Assembly: GCA_948567375.1 (NCBI GenBank)
Contig: OX419759.1
Span: forward strand, 1,217,303 to 1,281,302
Direction of reading: 5' to 3'
DNA: 64,000 nucleotides
Origin: Lunularia cruciata
Lineage: Eukaryota; Streptophyta; Marchantiopsida; Lunulariales; Lunulariaceae
Positions 10,922 to 24,000 of this stretch are shown piece after piece; positions within the stretch are counted from its first letter, which is position 1, and each line of letters begins with the position of its first letter. The notes beneath the pieces were generated by a model. It was not told the origin of the DNA, made no database searches, and saw nothing but the letters and a program-made list of their open reading frames with translations. A program made the translations under genes and the position numbers.

Positions 10922-13812
10922 ATGACTCCATCGAGCTCCTTGAAGGTTGTTTTGTATTTTATGTGCCTTGTGAAATTGCTGTCAGGGCTATGCCATACGT
11001 TGGAGGACAAAGAAGAGAAGTTCTCCGAAGACCTGCTGATCCGGCCGCTTTCCGATGGCAAAATCCTCTCGCATTTTTATTTCAAGAACTACTTGCAGAA
11101 TCTGGGGACAGCTTCTCATCATCACGTCTTTCCGAAGGCGATCTCTCAAGTGGTAAGTTGGACTATCCACACAGTGTGTTTCATTTTAATGCAAAATCTT
11201 CAAGATAGTCACGGCTGAGGATGACGTTCAGCTTGCCTTGTATCCTTTGTGTGGTTTAGAAAATCCTCTGTTTTGTTCCCTCTCCAGCACCAGTTTACCT
11301 TCTCGAGTTTGGCGCTGCAATTAGAGACTTCTACTCCGCTGATCAGTCCATTGCATTCATCCGTGAGGGGAAGAGACGTGTGGTGCTCCATGCTTGGGGT
11401 TTGAAAGAGTGAGCTCTGTGAGCTGGTCACTATTGAACCATGAAATGAGCTTGAAGCAGGAAGATTGTTTTGCAGTCAAGGTTTAAGGATTATGTTGCAA
11501 GCATAGACTGAACTAGAGTATGGGAACCAAAACCTTCTCAGGTCCGGAAGTTTCATATCACGGAACTGGAGCTCTCGTTCACCCAAGGAAGATGGAACTA
11601 CGAGCGCTGGGGAGCTGTGGATCCTATTGCAAGCTCAAATGCAAAACCGTCCGGTGTAGAGCTTTGGGCCGAATTTAATGTGCCATTGGACCAAATCGAT
11701 GCAACATGGAGGAACCTGACTCATGCGTTGTCTGGCCTATTTTGTGCGTCGGTTAATTTCTTGGAGTCCCCAGCTATGATAGCCGCACCGAATCTTGCAT
11801 TTGGGTCCACAGAGAGTGCTACTTCGAACAGGAAAAATAGTGGGCTCGTGAGATATGGAGCTCTTCCAAGAGAGGCAGTGTGTACAGAGAATTTGACACC
11901 TTGGTTGAAACTGCTACCTTGTAGAGACAAGGCTGGTCTTTCAACTCTTCTGGACAGGCCGAGTGTATATAAGGGCCACTATCACTCCCTGAGAGTGCAT
12001 GTTTGGAGATCTGGACCAAGTAGAGCTGTAGTTTTAGAACAAACACTTACTCTAGTCTCGCAGCCGGCACAAGCCCCTAACAAAGCTAGTAAGGATTTAC
12101 CTCACTGGTCTCTTATATCGATATTCGGTCGGAAATTGGAAGGTAGTTGCCCTCTTTCTGACTCGAGTCGTGTGCTTTTGGAGCTAGAGCGGCCGCTTGT
12201 GGAGAACGTGGAAGCCTTGGTTTCCATCAGCGGTGAAGCAAAAGGGGATGGTGATAAATCAAGACAGGTGTTAGGGAGGGACAAAACTGGACAAGTTGAT
12301 GTAGCAGATAATCCTGCATTCCACGTGAGCCCCTACCCAGACAAAGTCTTCGTGGAGTCCGAAGGCAGTGAAGGTGTTTCGTCCTTGATATTGGAGTATA
12401 ATCTCCAGAAGCACAGTGTAACACGGCCTTTGAACCTTGGGATGTTGTGGAAAGAGCGAGTGTTCTGGTCAAGTCTTCGTGGTCCCTTCCGTGTGTCTAG
12501 GTTTCTTGTTGGAAGTGGGAATCAAAAGGGCTCCATAGCGATTGAGCTCAAGAGAAACCATGACTTTTCGTCGCAGGCTGGGAAGGAAACTGCCGGAGGA
12601 GAGGTTGTAGAAGTGACAATCTTCCAGATGGTTACATGGTATGTGCGCCTATACTTGCATACTTTGACGGCTCGTGTTGACGGCAATGTTGTGCCTTTAC
12701 GGGACATTACAACCCAGATGCTAGTCACCCCTGCCGAAGACCGTCTCTCTCCAGCAGTTCTGGAGATCCAACTGACGCTGCCTGGAAATGTCAGCATGTT
12801 GTCTGTGAATATGGACTTTGACAAGGTGAGATTGTCATTTATTAGTGAAGAATATCTTCTTCTCATGAGTATAACAAGCTTTAGTGTACTGACCTCTGTT
12901 GTGACATGGGCAGGGGTTTCTTCACATTGATGAGCATCCACCCGATGCAAATCGTGGATTCGATCTTCCATCAGCTCTACTAAGTTTTCCCAGATCACAG
13001 ACCGGAAGACAGTACTCAAGTCCACAGCCAATCGACGATAAAGAACGACCATTGTTGAAAACTTTACAGGTGGAAGATCAACGGGCTCGCTCGCTCATCT
13101 CCCATTGGAATCCTTTGAGAACTACTGCTAATGCAGTAGATGGCTTAGAACTCTTCTTTCGCTCACAGATTAAATGTGTTGTTTCTGAAGACAAGTCCAA
13201 ATAGTATTGGACATTTTTACCGTATCAAGTGGTTGGGTCTGATTGCGATGTGACTGTCCGCTCCTGCACAGAATCCTGGATCTGTACATGTTTACACCGA
13301 CAATTTGCTGGTGCCATTGGCGACTCCAGATTTCAGCATGCCGTACAATGTAATTACGTTCACATGCACAGTCCTGGCTCTATACTTTGGCTCTCTTCTT
13401 AACACATTGCGTCGTCGTATCGGAGAAGAAGAAAGGCTTGCAAAAGCAGGTTTGTCTACTTGTTTAATCTCCGCTCCTCGTTTTGTCAATGCTGTCTTTG
13501 TTTGGTAGCTATTTGGCTAGGGTTCTGTTTCGTGAATGTAATGCATATCATGTATACCCTCACTGATGATTGTGATACCATATGAACTCTAAATTCTGGC
13601 TGTCACAATACTCAAACTGAACTACTAATATTTTTTGTGTACCTCCGCATAATTCTTCAGGTTCAGGAGGGAAACTGAAGAAACTCATAGCCAAATTTAT
13701 GGAGGGGAAGAGTAACTCGGAGAAAAAGATTATCAAAGTAGCAGGTGCTATTTTAATTGCGGTAATTGCAATTGCAGGTAATTATGCTCTCGAGTACTAT
13801 GAAGTTTTTTAG
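10922..13812 (+). CDS. PIGT: GPI transamidase subunit PIG-T (GPI16 family)
   Basis: PIG-T is an ER-membrane subunit of the complex that transfers proteins to glycosylphosphatidylinositol anchors. I resolve five exons in consistent phase: 10922-11152, 11542-12825, 12914-13069, 13272-13449 and 13661-13812, totalling 2001 nt (666 aa). The chosen ATG gives a signal peptide ([18 protein letters not shown]). An upstream in-frame ATG at 10874 would add 16 residues. Family hallmarks are [34 protein letters not shown], a long lumenal region, and the membrane segment block [20 protein letters not shown] followed by [11 protein letters not shown]. Exon 3 ends at a weak donor (CAG/GTGGAA). The last exon adds a second hydrophobic stretch ([14 protein letters not shown]), giving a longer tail than I would expect. 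A LINE sits immediately upstream on the other strand. Confidence 0.93.
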
Positions 13813-15507
13813 TTCACGCGTTGGTCTATCCTCACCATCACCGAGGCCCTGATGGACAACGCTGGAAGAAGTTAAACTCTTAAGCCATTGCTTGACGGAC
13901 GAAGAAGCTGTATGTTCAAATCTTGGGCTTCAATCACCTACGAGGTCACTTCAGATAAAGTCTCCAGGCAAGGATACTTTTGGACAAACTTGAGTGGTCT
14001 GAAAGTGAGCGGGCCCCTTATCTTGCTCCCCCTCATAGAACTTAGTCTGGTACAGATGCTCTCTTCCTCAGTAAACTGAGGAGATATATCTTCAACTGAC
14101 AAGATGGTCTCTGGCTTTCTGTTATGGAGCGGAAGAGACGGTTGAGAGGTCGACCGGCAGAGTTTGGAATGGTAACGCAAGGATGCAGAATCAACTGCAA
14201 AGTTGTTGGTCCAATGAGGAAGCACAAAAGGGTCCTGAAAGATTACACCACAGCGTGGCCTCTCATTAAAGTCAAGTGTTGTTCAATCCTGGTGCGCACA
14301 ATCTCGCCTGTTCTTTTATATCATCACGAAATACAGCGAGCATTCTCAGATTGTGAAACAGTTCGCTATCTTGATCTACCCAGTATTATCGTGTGGAACA
14401 ACACTGAATCTGGTCGTTTTGTGGAGACATGACCGAACTGCAATGCTCCGTATCGGGGGAAAGTCGTTATTTGCTACGAAATTTTGCCACTTTCGTTCAT
14501 GCCTACTATTATGTATTTCCGTTTGGTGGTTGCAGGTCTATTTCGACGGTTTAGCGTTCTAGATGGCCCAGAACTTCCGGTTTCTTTTCTATCTCTTTTG
14601 TCACCAGTTAGTTGTTGGAAAGCCGTTCAATTTGGAGGTGCAAAGCGGAGAAGAAGCTCTTTTAGGCTGATGGTTGGTTCCAGTGCTTATGAGACCCCAG
14701 CTTTGGACCTGATTACGGACTGCTTTTAGTGGACACACTACTTGTGGTACGCAGAAGCCGAAGTTAAGCGTGAAAGTAGAACCATCCCGAAACGATGGCC
14801 CACATACCTTGAGTTCTGTAAACAATGGCCTGTAATATTGCATGAAAGAGCCGTCCTTGTCTGGAAACAAGTATTGTCTTGATAGAAACAAAGAAAGAAT
14901 AGCTCCCTTCCAGTTTCATGGGCCAATGCATGAAACTGAAAGCTGTATACCAAAGATGCTTCTTGAAGTACAATGCTATCGATGGTCTTGGACGATGTCG
15001 TTTTGCACCCTTGTAAACTGCGTATCAGTCAAAGTCGTTTCTGTTTTCAGGTCACCCCGGAAATACTCGCGGATCTGGAAGTGAGGCCAATTTCATACTT
15101 CAAATGTGTATTTCATGGAGAAAAGCGAGGACCTCTTACAGACAGAAATGTGTCGAAACAAATGGATTGATATTGCTACGGCTCAATTATCGTCTAAGTT
15201 AATCTTCCCAATTCAATTCAGTGCCTCAAAACTTCGGTTAGAATGACAACTACTTAATACGCTTAAAGGCATCGATATGTGCATACTTGTTGAGCATCTT
15301 TCTGGACCGTTTTTTAACCAACATTCCCCTACATTTTATGTATCCGGTCAAAGCAGCACATTACTCTATGCGATAGCTGGGTCACATGAGATCTGGCTTG
15401 TGGCACCCCTCCACCCAGCACGTGCGCCTAGTCTATCGATCGCGTGACAATTGTGCCGTGGAGTTACTCTGCTTTCCACCGTAAAGGTGAGAACGTTGTA
15501 GTTGCGC
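13813..15507. other. Unassigned DNA downstream of PIG-T
   Basis: Several medium ORFs occur on both strands (for example a plus-strand 102-codon frame at 14124-14432), but none has a domain I recognise. Some have splice-like signals, such as TTGCAG before 14537 and TTTCAG near 15050. The region could hold exons of an unknown plus-strand gene or PIG-T 3' UTR plus decayed repeats. Confidence 0.4.
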
Positions 15508-16182
15508 ATGGCAGGTTTCTCTTGCCAGCTTGGTTGGTTGGTACCCAGACAACATCGGCAGAATCTGACGTTTGAAGTACAAGAAATAGTGTACCAAACT
15601 ATTGTGGACAGGACGAAGAGAGAGGTGTTCAGGATCGTACAGGTTGAAAAGATATGTCTCTCGTCAATCACTGTAGTCTGTAGCACAACACCCCTTGATG
15701 ATGTAGTGTATGGGCACATATGCCTCACCACTTCGAAGATGGTGAACGATCATGGACACAGACGGACCATACTTGTGGAGGGACAGTGCTTGTTCCTCTG
15801 CTCCTATGCTCTGGGTAAGTTTGGACTGTTTTTAGGATCTTCATAACACTCGTATGATTGGCTGTTGTTACTTGATGGGTATGCATGGAGGATAAAGATT
15901 CCGGTTTACGTAAGAACCATCTCTAGATGTTGAGAATTTCTGCGTGTCACACTATTTCTCCTGCAACAAATTGCTAATGAGTACTTGAGGACAGGATCAG
16001 GCAATGTACTGAACTTTCCAACCCAAAGAAGTGAAAGTGCACAGATAAAATCACGTAGAAAAAGCTTGAGAATGAGACGGGGCGGCCTTCCATCGCAAGA
16101 GGTTTGGGCGGATCCTGTCCTGAATGTCCTGAAGCGGCATCAAAACGTCAGTCAAAAGCTAGACCTGAGTAAAGTTGCCTGA
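15508..16182 (+). CDS. Candidate exons of an unidentified plus-strand gene
   Basis: An ATG-started frame (MAGFSCQLGWLVPRQHRQ) is open from 15508 and meets a consensus donor (CTGG/GTAAGT) near 15813. A second open segment starts after GAGGACAG near 15993 (GSGNVLNFPTQRSESAQIK). It contains a basic stretch (KSRRKSLRMRRGG), suggestive of a nuclear or nucleic-acid-binding tail, and ends at a TGA at 16180-16182. Joining the two is possible but untested. I recognise no family. Confidence 0.25.
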
Positions 16183-16958
16183 TTCCATTCTCATGGTTAC
16201 ACTGAGGGAGGCAGGTTCTGTGCGTGAGGATGTATACAGACGTATATGGTGAGAAATTCAGGACAAATATTTTACGGCGGTTAAATTCGCCGTGTCTGAT
16301 ATCCAATCTAAGAGGATAGTTGGTCACCAAGATTTGAGGATCCATATCAGTTCATTTAATCACGAAATCATATTTTATTGCAACTCAACGATCAACTAAA
16401 GAGGAGGAGATTCGTCATGTACAATCGAACGCCTACAGATTACAGAAGAGGCTAAGGTATCTAAGAAACTATGCATGTCGGATTGAAACCTGTCTATACC
16501 ATGGACAAAACCATTGCTGTTGTACAAAACCATTCCCTAGTTTCCCTTCCCCCAAGTAAACAGAGGAGGACGGTGCATGTGTGTATGTGGGTGGATAAGT
16601 GATTGCGTCCCGCTGGAAAGAAGAACTAGCTGATTTAACTCAGAATTCCCTTCCTGCTGAAGCGCACCACCTGTGGGTGAGCAATTCTCCAATATCTATC
16701 GTACAGTAGTTGTGAGTGGGAACGGCCCGGTTGGAAGAATAAATGCAAGGCTGTCCAATTCCAGTCCCTCTTCTATAGTTGTACAAGGTACGGATGGAAT
16801 GCTCAGGCCTTTCCTTCAGAGCAAAATTTTGGACCTTGAAGTGCTGTTGGTTAGGCTCCCGAACTCTGCTGCCGCTGAATGTAAGAACGTCTCCAATTCA
16901 TGAAGTACACCACCAGAGATGCTCGAGGACAGAGAGAGCCCATTTTCTCTCTAAAAAT

Positions 16959-17915
16959 TTATGAATCGCTTAGAACCATCCTTCTACTGCTTCCATTTAC
17001 TTGACGGATATCAGGACGATTGTCGAATTGAGTTGCTAACCGATCGAGCTGGCCTTTCACACTCATGTCAATCACCCTAGAACCTCCCTTGCCATAAGTG
17101 ACTACGTAACCAGCAATGAGCGAATCATCCACCACATTTTTCATCCGGATGTTTTTCACCCCTGTCAAGCCTTGGATCTTGTTGGCAATCAAACTCAGCT
17201 GGGAAGTTTCCACTTTCACTGCAGATGTGACAGTGGCCACCTCGGTGTCGTTCAAATCGTCATAAATGTTCTCAAACTCCGTCAGTATCTCCTTGAGCAT
17301 GGCGACTCTCTTCTTGTCCACTAACACGTTGAGAAACGTGACAGTGTGCTCCTGGAAGGCGCCATCTTCAGCAAGAGTTTTGAGCAGCGATTTCTTCTTC
17401 TCATCAGCCACAGTCTCAGACCTGAGAAACTCCTCCAGCTCTTCGTGCTCCAGCAGCCGGGCGAGGCTGTCGATGTCCTGGTTGACTTTGGTCAAAATCC
17501 CAAGCGTTTCCGAAAGCTCTGCCAGCGCCAATGCGTAACCTCCTGCAGCACTGTTTGCAGCTCTCGCTGCAACCTGAGAGTGTTGAAGACGGGAGTTTGC
17601 AATTGAGCTCTTCAGCTGGGCAACTCTGGTCGAAGAGCTGCTGCTGCTGCTGCTGCTACTTCTCCTTGGAAGGGGGGGTGTGGAAGCTGGGAGCTGCTTG
17701 GGAATTTTAGACGAGTCATTCTGGCGGAAAGACGACAATCGATTTGAGCCTGGTAGCCTGAACGATGACTGGCGACTGGAAGAAGGAGATGAGGCTAAGG
17801 AAAACAAAGAGGGGGACACTGTCACTCCTTTACATAGTGAAGGACTGCTGAGAGACAACCACGCTCGTAACGAGGACCTGGGAGACGGAGTTGGGGAAGA
17901 ATCGGATGCTCTCAT
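16959..17915 (-). CDS. ATPD: ATP synthase delta subunit, chloroplast precursor
   Basis: Delta (the OSCP homologue) clamps the top of chloroplast CF1 to the peripheral stalk of the thylakoid ATP synthase. The 318-codon frame is uninterrupted, starting at ATG 17915-17913 and ending TAA at 16959. Residues 1 to about 115 are Ser/Pro/Arg-rich and poor in acidic residues, as in a transit peptide, and include a run of ten Ser (residues 86-95). The OSCP/delta domain occupies about 121-305, beginning NSAAGGYALALAEL. It includes FLNVLVDKKRVAML and ends with the beta-rich block DDSLIAGYVVTYGKGGSRVIDMSV, typical of the family. The absence of introns seems usual for plant nuclear ATPD as far as I recall. 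It is transcribed toward PIG-T. Confidence 0.96.
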   Translation of the reverse strand: MRASDSSPTPSPRSSLRAWLSLSSPSLCKGVTVSPSLFSLASSPSSSRQSSFRLPGSNRLSSFRQNDSSKIPKQLPASTPPLPRRSSSSSSSSSSTRVAQLKSSIANSRLQHSQVAARAANSAAGGYALALAELSETLGILTKVNQDIDSLARLLEHEELEEFLRSETVADEKKKSLLKTLAEDGAFQEHTVTFLNVLVDKKRVAMLKEILTEFENIYDDLNDTEVATVTSAVKVETSQLSLIANKIQGLTGVKNIRMKNVVDDSLIAGYVVTYGKGGSRVIDMSVKGQLDRLATQFDNRPDIRQVNGSSRRMVLSDS

Positions 17916-18024
17916 GGAGACGACTGTGTGGAGTTATTCGAGACGAATGCTGCATCCATCGAACTCCGGCCAGGCAGCGGAGCTGAGGAGGAGGTACTAC
18001 CCCAAGAGAAGGAGGTGGAGATAA

Positions 18025-21000
18025 AGGAGGGCGGCAGGTAGAAATTATCAATTGCTCATCAAAGTGGCTCATGGTGGATTAAGCGTAGCTCGTCCACAAC
18101 CGTAGCAACGTCAACTCCTCACAATGTGCGTGTGATCCACCCATCGCAATCGTGAATCCCAAACGCAAGGTGGATAGAGCAGCAGCAACGCGCTTGCAGA
18201 TACAAAAACACGAACACTGTAGAAGAAGGAAGCAATCAACTGCAGCTGCTGCTTACGGGTCCACAATGGCAGGTCCCCGTCATGGAATGGAATGTGAGAG
18301 CTGATTCTGCACCTCGGAGCAGCTGTAATATTACATATCGGTCAGACAGACAATGAGGTCTAGGGGGACGAGACTAGGAGTAGTGTCAATACTGTTCAGA
18401 TCTTGGTCTGGTGAAGGCTAAATGTGAGAAATGGAGACTTGGCTGAGCCCTGAGCCTTGGATGGCCTTGACGGCTGAGATAGCAGAACATTGGAGATTCT
18501 GGTTGGCTTGCGAGTAATCCTTATCAAAAAGACTCATAAAAGCCGGTAGTGCGCGAGCATGATCCCCATTCCGAGCTTGTCTACCCAGCCTCATGATTTT
18601 AAAGTGCAGGAGTAGTGAGCGGGGTTAAAACATCTGGTCCTCAAACTGCGTGATGTAATATGATGGAAACCACGTCTTTGTCTACGCTAGAGAAGTTACT
18701 TTGAAACCACAGTGGGAGATTTATGCAGTTGCAGTTTGTTTGTTTCATTCCCTGTTGTTGATGGATTTTTTCATAACTGCGCTTGATAGAAATTGATGAT
18801 CAAATGTAAGATGCATGTAGTAATGTATTGCATTTTTCTTGCATGAAATGAGTGGTTCGAATCCTGAAAGGGGGACTGCTTGTGGGCCACCCCAAGTCAT
18901 GACCTCTACCACCACCACCACCACCACCACTACCACCAGGAGCTAGCGGGTGTCTTCTTGTCTCTAGACGAGGGCCTTTTCATCCTCACGTCCTCTGCTT
19001 CTACCAGATCTTGCCGCCTGGCCCTTTCCTTTTTACCTTTCCATCTTTTCCTTCTGATACAGATATGTGGCTCATTTACAGTGATTCTAAGCCAGTTTCG
19101 CGCCGTCGGCTTGTTTCAAAAGAGGTTCTCTGCTTACTAGAAGTTTGTCAAGCTTTCCAGGGAGAAACAAGATACTCGTCCCTCTCAAAGTTTGATATTT
19201 TGGGGACCAGTGTACATAGGTAGTGCTTTCACCAGTCAAAGGTAAGTCCAAAGAGTAGATCTTGAAGTGTTCCGAAGGTTTCGTGGAGTAGATGAAACTT
19301 TCGCTTTACGGTACTTGAACAGTAACTACTAGCTTAGCTGATATAGGTTCCTTGACTTGCCAAGCTTTCAGGGCTCACTCAAATGGTTTTGGCCAAGATA
19401 GGGGTAGTCGATAATGGTTGGTTGCAGGTTCTCTGTTCGGTGGCCCGAAATGGGACCCAGCAGAGCAAACCAGCTTGTGAGCATGGGCTCCCTTCTGAGC
19501 GAGACTTCAAAATCTTGGGATTTGAATAATCTTACCGACTCTCAATCTCAAAGTGATACCTGAAATATCAGCCATTCAAACTCGGATTATCTTCTAAGCC
19601 AGAAATGAGTCCAAACCATATGTACTTTCGGCCAGACTAGCATCAAAGCAGTAATCCGTTTCAACTTTAGCGCTAAAAGCACCATTATTCACTTCCTGGA
19701 GTTTTTACAAAAGCTGTGTTCACAAGTTGAACTAGACTTATCCAGATTGCCTGGAGATTCAAATTCTCTGTCAAGCTCTATAGCTCGACAGAGGGTGTAA
19801 ATCTATCCAGGCTTCAAACTCACTGTGGACCTGACCGGACCTTTTGTGTTCAGTCATATGCAAGTTTACCCTCTCAGAAATCGCGAAACGCAAAATGCGT
19901 AAGTCGATTTTTCGGTCCATGTGTCTCCTGCAATTGGACCACTGTGCACCGATTTTCACTGATCCGGCGATTGAAATTACAGAAAATAACATGATACAGA
20001 AAAAGTCGAGGACGATCACCATAGCTCAACGGTCGTATGGAGACATGCCGAACACACCTGAATCTCATTGATAAACTTTTAGCTTGTCATATGCTGGCTG
20101 ATGCTAAGACGAGAGACTCACTGCAGCTGCATTCCACACATGGCTCGACACTGAGTCTCCCAGCCTCAGAAATACATGAGAGGAACTCACTTGCCGAACG
20201 GTAGTTGCCCGTACAGATATCCCAGTCTCTGCTAGCGAGCCAGAAGCTTGTAGCATCCAGATCTCTCCTTCTCTAGTGCAGGAACTATATGTGGTGCCTC
20301 ACACGTGGAGTGCTTTCTAGGGCTTTCAAAATTCCAGTTTTTACAGGTTCGAACTTGAACTCTTGAACTTTTCTCCCCGAACATGTTCTTCATTGAAGCT
20401 TCTAAGGCACAAACTCGTGACATCTTGTAAGCTTTTGTAATCAACCACCCACCTTCACATTCTATCTTAAAAGTTTTTAACCGTGGCATTGAGTGCTGGA
20501 GACGACCCAGGGGTGATGCCACAGCGGTGGTCTGACATGTCTCATGAGGATTTGTGAGGACCTGTTTACTGTAATCCAATTAAGCTACCCACAGTGCTGA
20601 ACTTCAACAGAAGTTAGAAAATAGGCCTAATTGGTCGAGAACAACATCAGATCTTTGGCTGATAGAGAATGGCTCGAGCCCTCACAAGACATTACTGAAG
20701 TCCAAGATAAGCGGGCACGCTCTCTTACACGTGAGTATTCCTGGAAATGTCATTTTTGCATAATCTGCCCAGATACCATTAGGTGGGACGGACGTTGTCA
20801 GTAGTGCCCACAAGCTCTACAGACACAGGTGTAAACCATCACGTCCTTGATCATGGTATTCTCGTTGTTGCGCAGATGCAGATAATTCCACAATCTAAAG
20901 GATAGTAGTAATGATTTGAAATTACAGTTTATATTATTCTATCTTTACTCAATGTCTGTCCAGTGATAGAAATCCCATCATTGCATCTTACTTGCGCTGC

Positions 21001-24000
21001 GTTGAAAATAATAAAGAATTCAATTTGCCAGACGTACCTTTTACAGATCCCAATTCGGTGAAGGAGCTTCTTTGGATACTCCCAGGTACTATTGAAAGAT
21101 TTGGTTATATTAACATATCTTATGAGGCAATGTCACTGCACTTGGGATGGTGTACGATAAGGGTCTCGTATATTTTATTATAGAGATCGGATTGGCACTA
21201 GTGTAGTTGATAAACGCTATTAATATCTTATCCTAACTGCATCTAACCGGACCAAAGCACACCACTATGGACCCTAATCTGTAGGTTTCAGTGAACCCTC
21301 TTTTGAGTGGTCTTGAATCCTGTATCTTTGTGCATATATTCAAGTTCATCTATTGGAAACGACACCTGGTCGATCGAATTGACCACCGTTTTGACCATGA
21401 GACCTACATAATAAGGGCTTTCTAGTGTGTGAAAGGCGACCGCGTAGGAAAAATGAAGGATGGGAAGACCCCATCAAACCTACCTAACTTATTAGGCAGA
21501 AAGCTGATAATTAATTGGAGAGCCATGTTATATCCATCCACCAAAAATTTCACAAGTCAGAAGCTAAATTTGATCACTTATCACTTTCGTTTCTTGAATG
21601 AAGTTTTGAGGCGCATCGGTTTGACAAATGTAGTAATGAGGTGGTGGATGTTTGTAATCCTCCTTCCTTAAATTATGTTCTTTCACAATGAGGTTTGAGC
21701 TATGTGATTGACTCACTTGGTACATCGTTAATGACCATACACGCAAGTTACAGTGGTATAGTGATATATACCCTCCAGATAAATTGTGCTGATTAGTCCT
21801 GGGTGATGCGCGAATGTTCTAATGTTTAATCTGCAAGAGATTATGATTGTATATTCGTGCAGGTGCTACCCAATTACCTTTCCACCTCTCTTGGCGATGT
21901 AACCTACGATGGGCAGGTTAGATAGCAAGACGTTCGTCCGTAATAGAAGAATATAACTAACAAGGAAGGAGGATACACATTCAAGAATCGAGATGGATTT
22001 CAAGTTGGTCCCCTCCCAGTCCATTGTTTCGAACAAAGCTGGGGACACTGAATGCGGCCAGCATCATACATCGCTCTGCCCAGGTTCAGCCGACGATCCC
22101 ACTCACCATGGAAAGGTCAGAATAGAGGATCATACCTACATTTTTGTCTTACCTCCAAATTTCGTTGTGGCATTAGTAAGACTGTCAATGAAGAAAACCT
22201 CTGGGTTGACTTAAGCAAATCAGTGCGGGTAAGACGATAGTTTATTTTAGATTCACTTTGGACTTTCAACCTTGCTTATATTTGGAACTTCAAATCTGTA
22301 CTTATTGTGTCCTCAATGGGTTTACCCCCAAACTTGGAGATGAATTGTCCAGACAGCCTATCAGCGAAACGCAGTTTCTGGACACTTCTGTTGCACAAGT
22401 ATATATAGATCTTGTCTTGAAGGAGTACGTAGATTGGGCCAGGGAAGTCACTACGACCTTTTCGTTCTTCTTTCTCTAGCACTACCAATCTATGACAAGC
22501 AAGTTGTGGATCTAACATCACTGCCTGTTTTCACATTATGCAGTTATGGTAGAGCAATACCCAGCACATTTGTAGTGAAAATTGATATCACAAAAGGTGC
22601 AATCCATGCTTTTCTTGCCATAGTTATGGCCTCCGTCTTGTGGAAAGGTCTTAGTCACCATCACACTGTACAGTAACCATCTCCCCATCTCTTAGTCATC
22701 TTTTATTACTGACACCACGAGTGTGGATTTATGCTATTTTCATTTCATGCTCTCTCGTTGTACGAAATGTTATGGTCAAAGCTAGCAGTGACTCCCACCA
22801 CGTCATACAAGCAGAGAAGGATACGCTTACGAGATGTACGAGCCTAAAATCTTAAGTTAAAATGAATTGAGTGTTCACAACATTATCGCATGCTTAGTAA
22901 GGTTTGTGTAGCTTGGGATACTGCTCTAACACCTTGGGTTTTCTTTCCTTCGATGGTAGTTAACTAGGAACCAAATTGTTGATGTAAAACCTTGAACTCT
23001 TCCGAATTATTTCTAAGCTCAGCAAGATATGGATCAAAATCCCCCTAATTGGGTTCAGAAAATATACTTCCTGTGATTACCATTCTCATCATGATGGCAG
23101 AGAGAAAGTGCAGTCCTTTTAAACCGGATGTATCTGTATAAGGGATTGAACTCTGTGGATTAACTACTGCTTTAAATGGGAACAAGTATGTTACGAGACT
23201 TCAATGTTGCAAGGACCTAAATGTCTCCAAACTCGAGTGTTGTACGACCTGGTGACAGTCTAGTCATCAAACTAGTCTAGTGTTTATGTCTGTTTGATGC
23301 TTCTCGTATCTTGCGACAATCAATCGACAGATAAATTCATCAGTTCTGGTGCCTAGTGGTTCAGGTGGCCAGCATACACCAAGGGTAAAGAGATCACACA
23401 CACCTTCCACCTACGTGCTTTTCTCCAGAGGCTTTAAAGCTCCATGGTTCAAGGTGGGTACCTCCTACCATACTACGGGGATGTAAGTGACAATTAACTG
23501 TTGTCGATTGATGCATGAAATGTTTGTTTAAGCATTCCTCTTGTAACTGAGAAAATGTCATATTCTGAGCTTGAAAGACGTCTATTGTCTTTTTCGCTCA
23601 GGAATCAAGCAAAGACGTATTAAGAAACAAAGAGAATATTAGTGAGGCCTGGAATATCTCAGTAATGAGTTTGGAAGATAGTATTACATTCAAAATAAAG
23701 CAGAATCATCTGGCTCAAGGCTGTAAGATTTGTTGAGAGAATAAATTTTGGCATTTAGCTTCTCTTTTCAACTTGGAGTGTGTGCAAGTATCAAATGCCG
23801 GTAAACCACTAAAGGTCAAGAAGATGAGATAGGAAATCCACGACTTCAGTACAAGAGATGAGACCTGCTGTGACATCACTGGCATCGCCCAACATTCTAT
23901 CGACCTATTCTGGCGAGGATATGGCATTCAAGACTGTGCTAAGGAAACAAGAATGCTTCATTTTCTAGCCAACCGATGCGCGTCCTGGAATTAGCCAAGA

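Noticed and set aside
12522..13052. 176-codon minus-strand ORF opposite PIG-T
   Set aside because: It overlaps PIG-T exons 2 and 3, which have clear family motifs and consistent splicing on the plus strand.
18840..18880. GGTTCGAATCC, resembling a tRNA T-arm/B box
   Set aside because: The flanking bases do not form a T stem and no acceptor or anticodon arm can be drawn upstream on either strand.
19771..20071. Overlapping ORFs of 60-83 codons on both strands
   Set aside because: No domain, no splice support, and several frames are open at once, as in chance ORFs.
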